DNA from: a bacterium
Lineage (GTDB): Bacteria > Desulfobacterota > Binatia > Binatales > Binataceae
Assembly (NCBI GenBank): GCA_014896235.1
Contig: JADBKU010000015.1
Span: 1-64,000, forward strand
Reading direction: 5' to 3'
Length of the DNA stretch: 64,000 bases
In this document: one piece after another, positions 1-12,255 of the stretch
Numbering within the stretch: position 1 is the stretch's first letter
Layout: each line of letters starts with the position of its first letter
Notes under the pieces: generated by a model
What the model was told of the DNA's origin: nothing
Database searches by the model: none
What the model saw: only the letters and a program-made list of their open reading frames with translations
Program-made: the position numbers and the translations under genes

Positions 1-1976
1 GGGGCGCGGGCGGCGCGGCGAAGAAATTGAACGCGCTCGCGGTGAGCGCGTTCACGATCGATCAGGGCACGGTGGTTTATCAGGATTTGGCCGCGGGCGG
101 CGCGCCGCTCAAGGTTCGCAACGTCAATTTGAAAGTTCGGAATTTTCGCTTCGACCGGCCCTTTGCTGTCACGCTGGCGCTGGCCGCGCTCGGCGACCGG
201 CAGAATCTGACCCTCAGCGGAACCGCAGGCCCGCTGATGCGCGACGGCCGGATCGATGCGAAGTCGGCGGCGCTCAACCTCAAAGCGCGACTCGGACCGC
301 TCACGTTCGCGCAGCTCCGCACGATTCCGCAGGCAGCCAAGGCGCTTCCGCCGGCGCTTAAAATCACCGGACCGATCGGCGCGACCGCGACGATCGGCGG
401 CACGGCCGGCGCGCCGCGAATCGAGGCGCGTGCCGATCTTACGGCGAACGAAATCGCGTTTCCGCCGAAGTTCGACAAGCCGGCCGGAGTCGCGCTCAAG
501 GCCGCGGTCGACGGCGGATTGCAGGACGGTCATGTGCAAATCGCCATGGCGAATCTTACGCTCGCCGACCTTCAGGCGAAGCTGAGCGAGATCGCCGTCA
601 AACCGGGCGCGATCAGCGCGCGGGTGGACTCTAACCGGTTCGATCTTGCGCCGCTGGCGCGGCTCGCGCCGGCGGCGGCGAAATATAATCCGCGCGGCGC
701 CGCCGAGATTGATAGCGCCGTCGCCTACGCGAACGGCCAGCCGTCGCTTGACGGCGCGGTCTTGCTGAGCGGCGTCAACGTGAATCTGCCGGGCGGCAAG
801 GCGCCGCCGGTCGGCAACCTTGGGGGGATGATCAAATTCGCTGGCCAAGGAGCAACGGTCGGACCGCTGAATTTCACGGTCGGCTCCGCCGGCCGTGGAC
901 GATTGCTGGCGGTGGCGAAAACCCTCCAGCCGCTCGATACGACCTATCAGCTCAACATCGACCAGTTGAATATCGCGGAGCTTGTTCCCAGCCGCGCGAA
1001 ATTCGGCGCCGAGCAGGTTGCCGGACTCGCCGCCGAGGGCGCGGTGCGGATGGCTGGCGGCGCGCCGCAAGGCACGGTGCGGGCGTCGGCGGCGTCGGGC
1101 ATGGTCGCAAACGTGAATTTTTCGAAGTTCGCTATCGACGCCGCCTACGCGGATCAGCGCGCGACTATCAATTCGCTCAAGCTCAACGCTTTCTCGGGGG
1201 CGATTCAGGCCGCCGGCGTCGCGACCGTCGGCGCCGTTCCGGCCTTCGACCTGCAACTGATGACGCAGAACGTCGATTTGCAGCAGATGCTGACGGCGGC
1301 GAAGTCGAAGGCCGCCGACAAAGTCCGCGGCCTTTTGACCGCGAGCGTCAAAGTGCGCGGGCGCGGCAAGGATTTTGACGCGATCAAGCCGACCCTGATG
1401 GGCGCCGGAGCGGCGCGGGTCGAACAGGGCAAGCTGGTCGGCGTGAACGTGGTGGCGCAAGCGCTGAACAAGGTGGACAACGTGCCGGGAATCGGCGCGC
1501 TGCTGCCGATGTCCGTCATCGCCAACCATCCGGAGCTTTTCAAATCGCCAAACACCGACTTGCAGCACGCGAGTCTGAGCTTCACGATCAACGGGCCGCG
1601 GCTGACCACCAGCGATTTGCGCGTCGAATCGGTTGATTACACCGTGCTTGGGAGCGGCTGGTTCGACTTGAATCAGACCCTCGACATGACGGCGAAAATC
1701 TTGATGTCGCCGGCGTTCAGCCGCGAGATGATCGCGGCGAAGCGAAACGTCAGCTATCTGGCGACGGAAAACGGCCAGATCGAAATTCCGCTCCAAATCA
1801 GCGGCCGATTGCCGAAACCCGCGGTTGTGCCCGACGTCGGCATTCTGGCGCGGCGGGCGGCGTCGCACGCGGTGCAAGGCGGGCTCGGCAAGCTGCTGAA
1901 CAAGAGCGGCTTGGGCGGCATCTTCGGCGGCTCGGGCGGAGGGAGCTCGAATCCGTTAAAGAGTCTGTTTCCCTGA
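1..1976 (+). CDS. AsmA-family protein, 5' truncated
   Basis: The reading frame is open from the first base, so the true start lies before the window; about 658 residues are visible. The sequence is rich in beta-strand-like, Ala/Gly/Leu repeats alternating with short charged turns, and its C-terminal third (gene positions about 1380-1830) resembles the AsmA C-terminal region, with a stretch on converting a core domain to a glycine-rich tail (GGIFGGSGGGSS). AsmA-like proteins are anchored in the inner membrane and span the periplasm as lipid-transfer bridges towards the outer membrane; that role is inferred from the family. The N-terminal membrane anchor would be in the missing part. The gene converges on mutS2, whose 3' end is 40 bases away. 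Confidence 0.75.
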   Translation, partial: GAGGAAKKLNALAVSAFTIDQGTVVYQDLAAGGAPLKVRNVNLKVRNFRFDRPFAVTLALAALGDRQNLTLSGTAGPLMRDGRIDAKSAALNLKARLGPLTFAQLRTIPQAAKALPPALKITGPIGATATIGGTAGAPRIEARADLTANEIAFPPKFDKPAGVALKAAVDGGLQDGHVQIAMANLTLADLQAKLSEIAVKPGAISARVDSNRFDLAPLARLAPAAAKYNPRGAAEIDSAVAYANGQPSLDGAVLLSGVNVNLPGGKAPPVGNLGGMIKFAGQGATVGPLNFTVGSAGRGRLLAVAKTLQPLDTTYQLNIDQLNIAELVPSRAKFGAEQVAGLAAEGAVRMAGGAPQGTVRASAASGMVANVNFSKFAIDAAYADQRATINSLKLNAFSGAIQAAGVATVGAVPAFDLQLMTQNVDLQQMLTAAKSKAADKVRGLLTASVKVRGRGKDFDAIKPTLMGAGAARVEQGKLVGVNVVAQALNKVDNVPGIGALLPMSVIANHPELFKSPNTDLQHASLSFTINGPRLTTSDLRVESVDYTVLGSGWFDLNQTLDMTAKILMSPAFSREMIAAKRNVSYLATENGQIEIPLQISGRLPKPAVVPDVGILARRAASHAVQGGLGKLLNKSGLGGIFGGSGGGSSNPLKSLFP

Positions 1977-2016
1977 TTAGCGCCGCGGCCGCCGGCGCGT
2001 TCAAGCTGCGCGGCGA

Positions 2017-4344
2017 TCAGCCGCCGATCTGCACGATAGTGGCGCCAGCGCCGCCCTCGCGCGGGTCGGCCTGACGAAATGCGGCGCAATAGGGCGACGC
2101 GCTCAGATAATCGTGCACCGCTTTCTTCAGGGCGCCGGAGCCGATGCCATGCACGATGCGAACTTCCGCGCGATTGGCGAGATAGGCCTGATCGAGGAAC
2201 TCCTCCAGCCGCCGCAGCGCGTCTCCGGTGCGCATCCCGACCAGATTCAATTCATCGCGTTCGGATTGCGAGGCGCTGACCGTGACGCGCGGTTCGCGCG
2301 CGGCAGGCGCTGTCCGGGCGCGGCGCAGCCGCTCGCGCGCGACTTCGATGCGCAGGCCGCCGCGGCCGATGATCGCGCGATGATCGTCGAGGGCGAGCAG
2401 TTCGCCGCGAATCTCGCCCAGTTCAACCTGGTCGCCGACCTTGAGGGGGCCTTCATCGGCGAGACCACCCGGCACGGTGGGCGCCGGAGCGAGTGTTTCG
2501 ATTTTTTCGGCGGCGGCGACAATTGCGCGACCAAGGTCGCGCCGCGTCTTCGCGCCGGCTTTGATTTCGGCGAGGATCGCCGAACCTTCGCGCCGCAAGT
2601 CAGCGATTACTTCCGCGCCTTCGGCGCGGATGCGGTCGCGCTCGCGGCGCTCGCTCGCGCGCATCCGTTCGGCCGCGTCGCGGGCGCGGCTTTCGCTTTC
2701 GGCCAGTTCGCGTTCGCGCGCGGCGAGGCGCTCGTTCCGTTCGTGCAGACGGGCGCGTTCCTCTTCGAGCCGCCGCAACGCCTCGGCCAGTTCGGCGCTC
2801 CCGGCCGGCAGCGCCGCCTCGGCGGAATCGACGATCGCGGCGGGCAGGCCGAGCCGGCGTGCGATCGCAAGCCCGTAGCTCTGACCGATCGTGTGCGGCT
2901 TGAGCCGGTAGAGCGGCGCCAGCCGTTCGGCGTCAAAATCGACCGCCGCGGCGTCGAAGCCGGCGCGTGAGTACGCGTGGAGCTTGACGGCGGTTGAATG
3001 GGTGGCGACCGCGACGAGACAATCGCGCGCCGCCAGATAATCCATCAGGGCGATCGCCAGCGCCGCGCCCTCGACCGGATCGGTGCCGCCGCCGGGTTCG
3101 TCGAGGATCACCAGCGCGGGCGGGTCCAGCGCGCCGATAATCTCGGAAAGGTTCGCGATATGGGCGGCGAAGCTGGAGAGGCTCGCGGCGATCGATTGTT
3201 CGTCGCCGATATCGGCGAAGACGCCGCGAAAGACCGCGATGCGCCCGCCCGGGGCGATCGGCGGGAGCAGGCCCGCCTGCGCCATCAGGGCGAACAATCC
3301 GAGCGTCTTCAGAGCGACCGTCTTGCCGCCGGTGTTGGGGCCGGAAATCACGATGCCGTGCTGGCCCGGCGCGATGCGCAGATCGATCGGCACAACCTCG
3401 CGGCCGGCGGCGGCGAGCAGCGGATGGCGCGCGGCGGCGAATTCGATGCCTCCGTCGGCGGCGATTTCGGGTTCGGCCCCGCCGAAGCGCTCGGCGAAAA
3501 TCGCGCGCGCATTGAGCGCGTCGAGCTCGACCAGCGCCTCATAGGTCATTTCCAGTTCGGCGAGATACCCGCGCACCATCGCGGTGAGCCGCATCAGCAA
3601 TCGATACTCTTCGGCCTCGGCCTCGCGCTCGAGCATCATCAGGCGGTTGTTCAGTTCGACCGCCCAAATCGGTTCGACGAACAGCGTTTCGCCCGAAACC
3701 GAACGGTCCTGCACGATCCCTTCGAGCCGTTCGGCGTAGTTCAGCTTGAGCGGCAGCACGAAGCGGCGGTTGCGGACGGTAACGATATGATCGGAGACGA
3801 TCGGCTCCATCCCGGCGGCCGTGAGCGAACGCGCGAGGCGGGTTTCCAGCTCAAGCCGCTCGTCCCGCAAACGGGTGCGCAGCCGCTTGAGCTCGGGCGA
3901 GGCGTCGTCGAGCAGGCCGCCGTCATCGGCGAGCGCGCGCAGCATCGCGTCGGCCAGCTCTTTCGGCGCGACCAGATTGTGAACGATCGCGGCGAGACGG
4001 GGGCGGGTCTCGACCCGCGAGCGCAGAAAGGCCTCGGCGGTACGCGCGGCGATCACGAAGTCGCGGATGCGCACGAGCGAGGCGCCGTTGAGCACCGCGC
4101 CCTCGGGCGCCGCGCCCAGCAGATGCGGCCGCTGGTCGTCGAATTCGTCGATCGGCACGGCGCCGGAGCGGCTGCGCAGATCGAGCATTTCGGCGGTCGC
4201 GCGTAACCGATCGCGGACAGTGGCCGGATCGCCGGACGGCCGCAGCGCATCGAGCGCGCGCCGGCCCGGTTCGGAGGCGGCGAAGCCGCGCACCAGCGCG
4301 ATCACCTTGTCGAATTCGAGCGCCTTCAGATCGCGTTCACGCAT
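2017..4344 (-). CDS. mutS2: MutS2 family DNA mismatch-repair-like ATPase/nuclease
   Basis: A 775-residue protein, the normal MutS2 length. It starts with the typical RERDLKALEFDKV segment; an upstream ATG at 4380 is in frame, but family starts favour the ATG at 4344. A helical clamp/core region is followed by the MutS ATPase with Walker A GPNTGGKT near residue 333 and Walker B VILDEPGGGTDP. Then comes a long charged coiled coil (about residues 505-590) and a C-terminal Smr domain with the HGIGSGALKKAV motif. MutS2 proteins are known to bind branched or ribosome-associated nucleic acids and limit recombination or rescue collided ribosomes; which role applies here cannot be read from sequence. 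It is divergent from the acyl-CoA carboxylase gene. Confidence 0.93.
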   Translation of the reverse strand: MRERDLKALEFDKVIALVRGFAASEPGRRALDALRPSGDPATVRDRLRATAEMLDLRSRSGAVPIDEFDDQRPHLLGAAPEGAVLNGASLVRIRDFVIAARTAEAFLRSRVETRPRLAAIVHNLVAPKELADAMLRALADDGGLLDDASPELKRLRTRLRDERLELETRLARSLTAAGMEPIVSDHIVTVRNRRFVLPLKLNYAERLEGIVQDRSVSGETLFVEPIWAVELNNRLMMLEREAEAEEYRLLMRLTAMVRGYLAELEMTYEALVELDALNARAIFAERFGGAEPEIAADGGIEFAAARHPLLAAAGREVVPIDLRIAPGQHGIVISGPNTGGKTVALKTLGLFALMAQAGLLPPIAPGGRIAVFRGVFADIGDEQSIAASLSSFAAHIANLSEIIGALDPPALVILDEPGGGTDPVEGAALAIALMDYLAARDCLVAVATHSTAVKLHAYSRAGFDAAAVDFDAERLAPLYRLKPHTIGQSYGLAIARRLGLPAAIVDSAEAALPAGSAELAEALRRLEEERARLHERNERLAARERELAESESRARDAAERMRASERRERDRIRAEGAEVIADLRREGSAILAEIKAGAKTRRDLGRAIVAAAEKIETLAPAPTVPGGLADEGPLKVGDQVELGEIRGELLALDDHRAIIGRGGLRIEVARERLRRARTAPAAREPRVTVSASQSERDELNLVGMRTGDALRRLEEFLDQAYLANRAEVRIVHGIGSGALKKAVHDYLSASPYCAAFRQADPREGGAGATIVQIGG

Positions 4345-4482
4345 CGTAGAAACCATGCGCGCGGCGCGTGCGGATCGCAATCGGCGGGTCGCCCAACGGC
4401 TTTGCCGGGAACGGCCGCGAGCCTGTAAAAATAAACGCGGCGCGGCGGCGCGATGCGCTCCGGCAGCGCGAGGTGATCAGGA

Positions 4483-6096
<1,614 letters not shown>

Positions 6097-6106
6097 GGAC
6101 GGAGCG

Positions 6107-6748
6107 ATGGATAATCAACCGGCCCGGCCCGAAGTGGCGCTGCTCTTTCCCGGCCAGGATCGCGAGGTGGCGGCGGCGCTGGGGCGCGCCTTCATCAACG
6201 ATCCGCTGTTTCTGGCGATCGTCGGCCCCAATTTTGACGAGACCGAACGCGCGCGCCGATCGGCGGGATTGTTCGGCGTGATGCTGGCGGGGACGCGCCG
6301 CCACGGCCAGCCGGTGGTGGGCGTGCTCGATAACGGGCGCGTCGCCGGCGCCGCGATTATCGAACAAGTGGCGCGGCCGCCCTCGAGCCTCGCTGTGGTG
6401 CTCGAAGGGGTCGCGCAGGTGCCGGCGCTGATCAGCGCGGTCGGCTTCGACGGATTTCGCCGCGCGGTTGCTGCGCTCGACGTGTTGCTCAAGAACCGCC
6501 CGCCCGAACCGCATCTTTACCTCAATGTGCTCGGCGTCGATCCGCCGTTCCAGCGCCGCCATTTCGGAATCGCGATACTCGATTATCTGCGCGATCAAAC
6601 GCGCCAGCGGCCGGACCTGGCCGGCGTCTATCTCGAAACCGCGACCGAAGCCAACGTCGCCTACTACACGCGATGCGGCTACCGGGTGATCGGCGAGTTC
6701 GCGCCGATCGGCGTGCGGATGTGGCGGATGATGCAGCCGCGCGCGTGA
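6107..6748 (+). CDS. GNAT-family N-acetyltransferase
   Basis: 213 residues. The acetyl-CoA binding core is visible in the C-terminal half: a beta strand HLYLNVLGVDPPFQRRHFGIAIL carries the V-x-P-x-x-Q-R-x-x-x-G pattern (pyrophosphate loop), followed by LETATEANVAYYTRCGY, the usual last strands of the fold. The N-terminal half (LGRAFINDPLFLAIVG) is like the GNAT subgroup that begins with a FxxDP segment. The substrate is unknown. It follows the carboxylase beta subunit by 11 bases with an RBS-like GGACGGAG, so the two are probably co-transcribed. Confidence 0.8.
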   Translation: MDNQPARPEVALLFPGQDREVAAALGRAFINDPLFLAIVGPNFDETERARRSAGLFGVMLAGTRRHGQPVVGVLDNGRVAGAAIIEQVARPPSSLAVVLEGVAQVPALISAVGFDGFRRAVAALDVLLKNRPPEPHLYLNVLGVDPPFQRRHFGIAILDYLRDQTRQRPDLAGVYLETATEANVAYYTRCGYRVIGEFAPIGVRMWRMMQPRA

Positions 6749-6821
6749 ATTCCGCCGCTTGTGCGGCGGATCGCGCGATGGTTTGATCTTGGGCGAAACC
6801 TCGCAATTGCAGGGAGTCGCG

Positions 6822-7958
6822 ATGGCGCGTTCGTATGCGGTAATCGACGCCGACGGGCATGTGCTCGAACCGGCGAACATGTGGTTGGATTATATCGAGC
6901 CGAAATTCCGCGACCGTGCGCCGCGCATCATCCTCAACGACGAAGGCGCCGAGATCGTGGCGCTCGGCGATCGCGAGATGACCGACAACGGCCCGGGCCG
7001 CCGGCGCGTAAAAATCGGCGCGACCGGCGCGATCGGCGCGCGCGAAGGCCGGGTCTCCGTCTGGGGCAAATACGCCGAAGGCAAACCCGGCGGCTTCGAT
7101 CCGCATAAACGCATACCGGACATGGACGGCGAAGGGATCGACGCGGCGTTTCTCTATCCAAGCCTCGGCCTGTTCCTCGGCGCGATCGACGACGCCGAAC
7201 TTTCGGCGGCCGTCTGCCGCGCGTACAACCGGTGGCTGGCCGACTATTGCGCGCCCTATCCCGATCGGTTGTTCGGCGTCGCGATGCTGCCGATGCAATC
7301 GCTGGAGCTGGCTGTCGCCGAGATGCGCTTCGCGGCGCGCGAGTTGGGCTTTCGCGCCGCCTTCGTGCGGCCTAACCCATACAACGGCCGCGTGCTGCAC
7401 GATCCGGCTAATGACGCGCTCTGGCGCGCGGCGGTCGAATTGAACCTCGCGATCGGCATTCACAGCGGCGCGGAAAGCGGCCAGCCGACCCTCGCGATGG
7501 ACCGTTTCGAGGGCCATCGCCGGGCGGTGCGCCATTGCGTCGCCCATACGCTGGAGATGATGACGGCGGCGGCCAGCATGATCATGTGCGGGCCGTGCGA
7601 TCGGTTTCCTGAACTGCGCGTTGGCTTTTTGGAATCGGGCGGCGGCTGGATGGCGGGCTGGCTCGATCGCATGGATCGTCATTTCGACGATCTCGGGATG
7701 AACGACACCGGCCTTGCGGCGCGGCCGAGCGAAATCTTCCGCCGCCAGTGTTTCGTTTCGTTCGAGCCGGTGGAAAAGTCGCTGGCGCTGCTGGCCGACT
7801 ATATCGGCGCGGAAAATATCCTCTGGGCCACCGATTATCCGCATTTCGACGGCTTTACCGGCGCGCCCCAGATGATCAAAGCGATGGGTCTGCCGGAGGC
7901 GACGCTCGGCAAGGTGCTGGCCGCCGGCGCGATGCGGTTTTACGATCTGAAGCCGTAA
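6822..7958 (+). CDS. Amidohydrolase-family TIM-barrel metal-dependent hydrolase
   Basis: 378 residues. I chose the ATG at 6822 (MARSYAVIDADGH) because it follows AGGGAG and aligns with the family start; a longer frame opens at 6759. The first strand carries D-A-D-G-H in place of HxH, as in the amidohydrolase_2 (PF04909) group. Later come an IGIHSGAES strand, CGPCDRFPELRVGFLESGGGW and the C-terminal metal/acid motif WATDYPHFDG. Members include decarboxylases and hydrolases of aromatic or acyl compounds; the substrate is not predictable. It runs head to tail with the GNAT gene and converges directly on the LLM oxidoreductase (no gap). Confidence 0.85.
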   Translation: MARSYAVIDADGHVLEPANMWLDYIEPKFRDRAPRIILNDEGAEIVALGDREMTDNGPGRRRVKIGATGAIGAREGRVSVWGKYAEGKPGGFDPHKRIPDMDGEGIDAAFLYPSLGLFLGAIDDAELSAAVCRAYNRWLADYCAPYPDRLFGVAMLPMQSLELAVAEMRFAARELGFRAAFVRPNPYNGRVLHDPANDALWRAAVELNLAIGIHSGAESGQPTLAMDRFEGHRRAVRHCVAHTLEMMTAAASMIMCGPCDRFPELRVGFLESGGGWMAGWLDRMDRHFDDLGMNDTGLAARPSEIFRRQCFVSFEPVEKSLALLADYIGAENILWATDYPHFDGFTGAPQMIKAMGLPEATLGKVLAAGAMRFYDLKP

Positions 7959-8936
7959 TCAAATCGACGGATTATCGAGCAGCGGCAGGACATCATTGCA
8001 CAGCCGGTCGAACTGCGCACGCGGATCCCATGCCGTGATGCGCAGCGCGACCGCTTTCGCGCCGGCGTCGGCGAACCTGCGCAGATGGCCGGCGCAATCG
8101 CGCGGCGTTCCCGCCGCGGTCCATCCCGCGGCCATCTCGGGCGTGAACACCGGCCCGTAATATTCGTTCAGAAAACGGCCGGTCTCTTCCAGCGCGGTCT
8201 GCCGGTCGCGCGCGATATTGACGTTCAGATAGACGATGTTCGGGAACTCCGCGGGATCGCGGCCCGCGTCTTGCAGGCAGCGCTCGAGTTTGGGCCAGAG
8301 CGACGCGAACAGGCCCGGCCGCACCTCGGCCAGCATAAAGCCGTCGGCGATTTTCGCGACGCGGCGCAGCGGCTTTTCGGCCATCGCGGGCTGCGGATTG
8401 GCGGCGATCCAGATTGGACACGGCGCCTGTTCCGGACGCGGCCGGATGGTCGCGTGCTCGAAGGCGCGGAAGCGGCCGGCGAAGCTCACGTCGTCTTCGC
8501 TCCAGAGCCGGCGGCAAATTTCCATATTTTCGGCCATCCGCGCCCCGCGTTCGCGATCCGGCACGCCCCAGACGGCGCCCTCGCGCGCGCTCGTGCCGCC
8601 CAGTCCGATTCCGGTGCAGACCGCGAGTTGCATCCGCCCGCCCGAGAGCGAATCCAGCGACGCCCACTGCGCGGCGAAGACCACCGGATCGCGCAACGGA
8701 AAGCTCGCCATGCATCCGACTCCCAGCCGCACGCGCGAGGTCGCGGCGGCGAGCGCGCCCAGCGTCGCGATCGGGTCGGGACGCGCCTTGGCCATGATGC
8801 TGTCGCCGACCCATACCGAGCTGAAGCGATGGTCGCGATCGACGGCGCGCGCCAGTTCAATCAGATCCGGCCATCCCGCCGCGCCAAACAGAATCGCGCG
8901 CTGCGGCAGCACCAACCCTATGCCAAGTCGGCCCAT
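7959..8936 (-). CDS. LLM-class (luciferase-like) flavin-dependent oxidoreductase, probably F420-type
   Basis: 325 residues from the ATG at 8936 (MGRLGIGLVLPQ); an in-frame ATG six codons upstream at 8954 is also possible. The luciferase-like barrel is clear: LARAVDRDHRFSSVWVGDSIM, then a strand TSRVRLGVGCMASFPLRDP, WASLDSLSGGRMQLAVCTG and CPIWIAANPQP. Family members use reduced F420 or FMN for hydride transfer or monooxygenation. The cofactor preference and substrate are inferred only. Its stop abuts the amidohydrolase stop, with which it converges. Confidence 0.82.
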   Translation of the reverse strand: MGRLGIGLVLPQRAILFGAAGWPDLIELARAVDRDHRFSSVWVGDSIMAKARPDPIATLGALAAATSRVRLGVGCMASFPLRDPVVFAAQWASLDSLSGGRMQLAVCTGIGLGGTSAREGAVWGVPDRERGARMAENMEICRRLWSEDDVSFAGRFRAFEHATIRPRPEQAPCPIWIAANPQPAMAEKPLRRVAKIADGFMLAEVRPGLFASLWPKLERCLQDAGRDPAEFPNIVYLNVNIARDRQTALEETGRFLNEYYGPVFTPEMAAGWTAAGTPRDCAGHLRRFADAGAKAVALRITAWDPRAQFDRLCNDVLPLLDNPSI

Positions 8937-8980
8937 CGCGAATTCTCCATCCACAGCGCGCGCATGGCGGCGTGCGCCGA

Positions 8981-10384
<1,404 letters not shown>

Positions 10385-10614
10385 CGCCTTGAACTCCGTG
10401 ATTCGCGGTCCCAAACCTTGAGGATCCTAGTCGTTGCGGCGCGGCGGATCGAGACTTCGGCCCGCTTCGGAAAAGCGCCCATGCTATGGCGCCGGAACGC
10501 GCAAAGCGTCATAAATGGGAATGGTTGACTTGAATCCGGCCGTGCGCTTTTCTAAACCGCCCGGATCGGACCGGGCCGCCCAAGCGTAATTTTCCGAGGA
10601 GATGACAAGCACCC

Positions 10615-10971
10615 ATGCCGTGGACGATTACCCGCCTTTGCATCGACTGCGTGGACACCGGATGCGTGAGCGTATGTCCGGTCGATTGCATTTACGAATA
10701 CGTCGGCGAGGACCGTGCGACCTTTCCGAATCAGCTCTACATCAACCCTGACGAATGTATCGATTGCGGCGCTTGCGAGCCGGAATGCCCGTGGCAGGCG
10801 ATCTTCGAGGAGCCGGCCGTTCCCGACGTCTTCAAGAGCGACATCGATCTGAACCACAAGACCACCGAGCTTTCAGATCAGTTCAAGGTGAAGACCTTCC
10901 AGCAGAAAGAACATCCCACGCCCGAACAGATTGCGGCCAACAAGGTCAAATGGGGCTGGACCGAAAGCTGA
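10615..10971 (+). CDS. FdxA-like 7Fe/8Fe ferredoxin
   Basis: 118 residues, slightly longer than typical FdxA. Two clusters of cysteines are seen: C9, C12, C17, C21-P with an extra C25, and C48-x2-C51-x2-C54-x3-C58-P. The second is a standard 4Fe-4S motif. The first has the widened spacing common in 7Fe (3Fe-4S plus 4Fe-4S) ferredoxins. The acidic C-terminal half (about residues 65-118) is a family-like extension. It is a soluble electron carrier; the partner is unknown. An RBS (GAGGAGA) sits about ten bases before the ATG. Confidence 0.88.
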   Translation: MPWTITRLCIDCVDTGCVSVCPVDCIYEYVGEDRATFPNQLYINPDECIDCGACEPECPWQAIFEEPAVPDVFKSDIDLNHKTTELSDQFKVKTFQQKEHPTPEQIAANKVKWGWTES

Positions 10972-10984
10972 AACAACTTCTGTA

Positions 10985-11036
10985 ACAAAATTAAAATTAA
11001 AGCGCGGACGCTCGTCCCGTTGGCGTAGCGTCCGCG
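10985..11036 (-). terminator. Terminator after jag (rpmH-jag operon), perhaps bidirectional
   Basis: A perfect 10-bp inverted repeat (11003-11012 with 11027-11036, loop 14) is followed on the minus strand by a T-rich run, seen as AAAATTAAAATTAAA on the plus strand. It lies 50 bases past the jag stop and 32 bases past the convergent ferredoxin stop. The U-rich side favours minus-strand termination. Confidence 0.7.
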
Positions 11037-11085
11037 TGCTTCCATTCCACTCCCGATCGCCGGGTGGCTGACCCGCTGGGTCCGT

Positions 11086-12255
11086 TCAAACAATCCGCTT
11101 CTGGCCGTGTTTGAAACCGCCCTGCTGGCCGAGCGGCTCGCGTTCGCCCTCGCCGCGCCGTTCGCGGCGCGACCTGTCGCCCGGCGGAGCCTCGCGGCGC
11201 GCGTCGACCGGCACAATCTCGACCGCGCGCAGGAAGCCTTCACCCGAGGAGCGCGTGACGATCATCGGATCGTCCTTGAGCGCGAGATGCACGATGCGCC
11301 GATCGCGCGGCGGCATCGGCTCGAGCGTCACGGCGACGTGCTCGCGCTTGGCCTGTTCGCCCTTGGCCAGCGCCATCCGCTGCAACTGGCGGCGGCGGCG
11401 CGCGCGGTATGATTCAGTATCGACCGAAACCGGCGCGGCGTCCTTGATGCGCCGCGCGAGCATCCGGTTGACCAGATATTCGATCGCGTCGAGAGTCTGG
11501 CCATGCCGGCCGATGAGCAGTCCCGAACCGTCGCTGCGGATATTCAGCTCGAGCATGTCGGGATCGTCCGATTCGGCCAGATCGATTTCCGCTTTCTCGC
11601 CCATCATGCGGAGCAGCTCCGCGAGGATTTCGCGCGCGGCGCGCGCCTGCTCGCGCAAGCTCGCGGCCGCCGCCGCGTCGGCATCGGCGACGTCGGGCTC
11701 GCGTTGATAATCCAGTTCGCCGGGCTGCGTCACTTCGAGATCGTCGGATTCGCGCACCGGCTGCGGTCGAGGCCGCGCCGCAGGCTTCGGGCGGTCGCTG
11801 CGTTCAGGAACTTCGCGCCGGTCGCGGGGGAGCGGCTTTCGCCGATCGTCGCGTCGCGGTTCACGCACAGCGCCAATATCCTCACGCGGCGCTTTCTCGG
11901 CGGGCGCGTCGATTCCGCCGGCGCGATTTTCGTCGACCTCGACCGGCGGGGGAGGCGCGGCCGGGCGTTGCGGCGGCGACGAACGGAGAGCCGGGCGCGG
12001 GGCGGATTGCGGCGGCTTTGGTTTGAGCGGGGGCGCCGGCGGCGGCGACATCACGCCGCTGCGGGCATCGGCTGGCGCATGCCGGGTGACGCGGACACGG
12101 GCCGGCCGGGCGCCAAGTCCAAGCACGCCGGAGCGCGGCGCGCTCAACACCTCGATCGCCACGTCGTCCTGTTCGGCGCCGAGTTGCGCCAAAGCCTGGC
12201 TAATCGCCTCGTCGATCGTCGAGGCGGTCACTTCGATAGAGTCGCTGGAGCTCAT
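11086..12255 (-). CDS. jag: Jag/KhpB RNA-binding protein (Jag-N, KH, R3H)
   Basis: 389 residues starting at the ATG at 12255, which overlaps the yidC stop by four bases (ATGA). The open frame continues upstream inside yidC but is not used. The Jag N-terminal domain (IDEAISQALAQLG, VLGLGARPARVRV) is followed by a long Pro/Arg-rich low-complexity linker (about residues 60-200). Next are a KH domain with the IGRHGQTLDAIEYLVNRM motif and an R3H domain with MPPRDRRIVHLAL and SSGEGFLRAVEIVP. The last 30 residues are Arg-rich. Jag/KhpB proteins bind RNA and are linked to cell-envelope control; its place after yidC is the conserved arrangement. Confidence 0.9.
   Translation of the reverse strand: MSSSDSIEVTASTIDEAISQALAQLGAEQDDVAIEVLSAPRSGVLGLGARPARVRVTRHAPADARSGVMSPPPAPPLKPKPPQSAPRPALRSSPPQRPAAPPPPVEVDENRAGGIDAPAEKAPREDIGAVREPRRDDRRKPLPRDRREVPERSDRPKPAARPRPQPVRESDDLEVTQPGELDYQREPDVADADAAAAASLREQARAAREILAELLRMMGEKAEIDLAESDDPDMLELNIRSDGSGLLIGRHGQTLDAIEYLVNRMLARRIKDAAPVSVDTESYRARRRRQLQRMALAKGEQAKREHVAVTLEPMPPRDRRIVHLALKDDPMIVTRSSGEGFLRAVEIVPVDARREAPPGDRSRRERRGEGEREPLGQQGGFKHGQKRIV

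Noticed and set aside
2998-4206. A 402-codon frame opposite mutS2.
   Set aside because: High-GC shadow frame: no recognisable domain, Arg/Asp/Gly-biased, fully antisense to a well-conserved gene.
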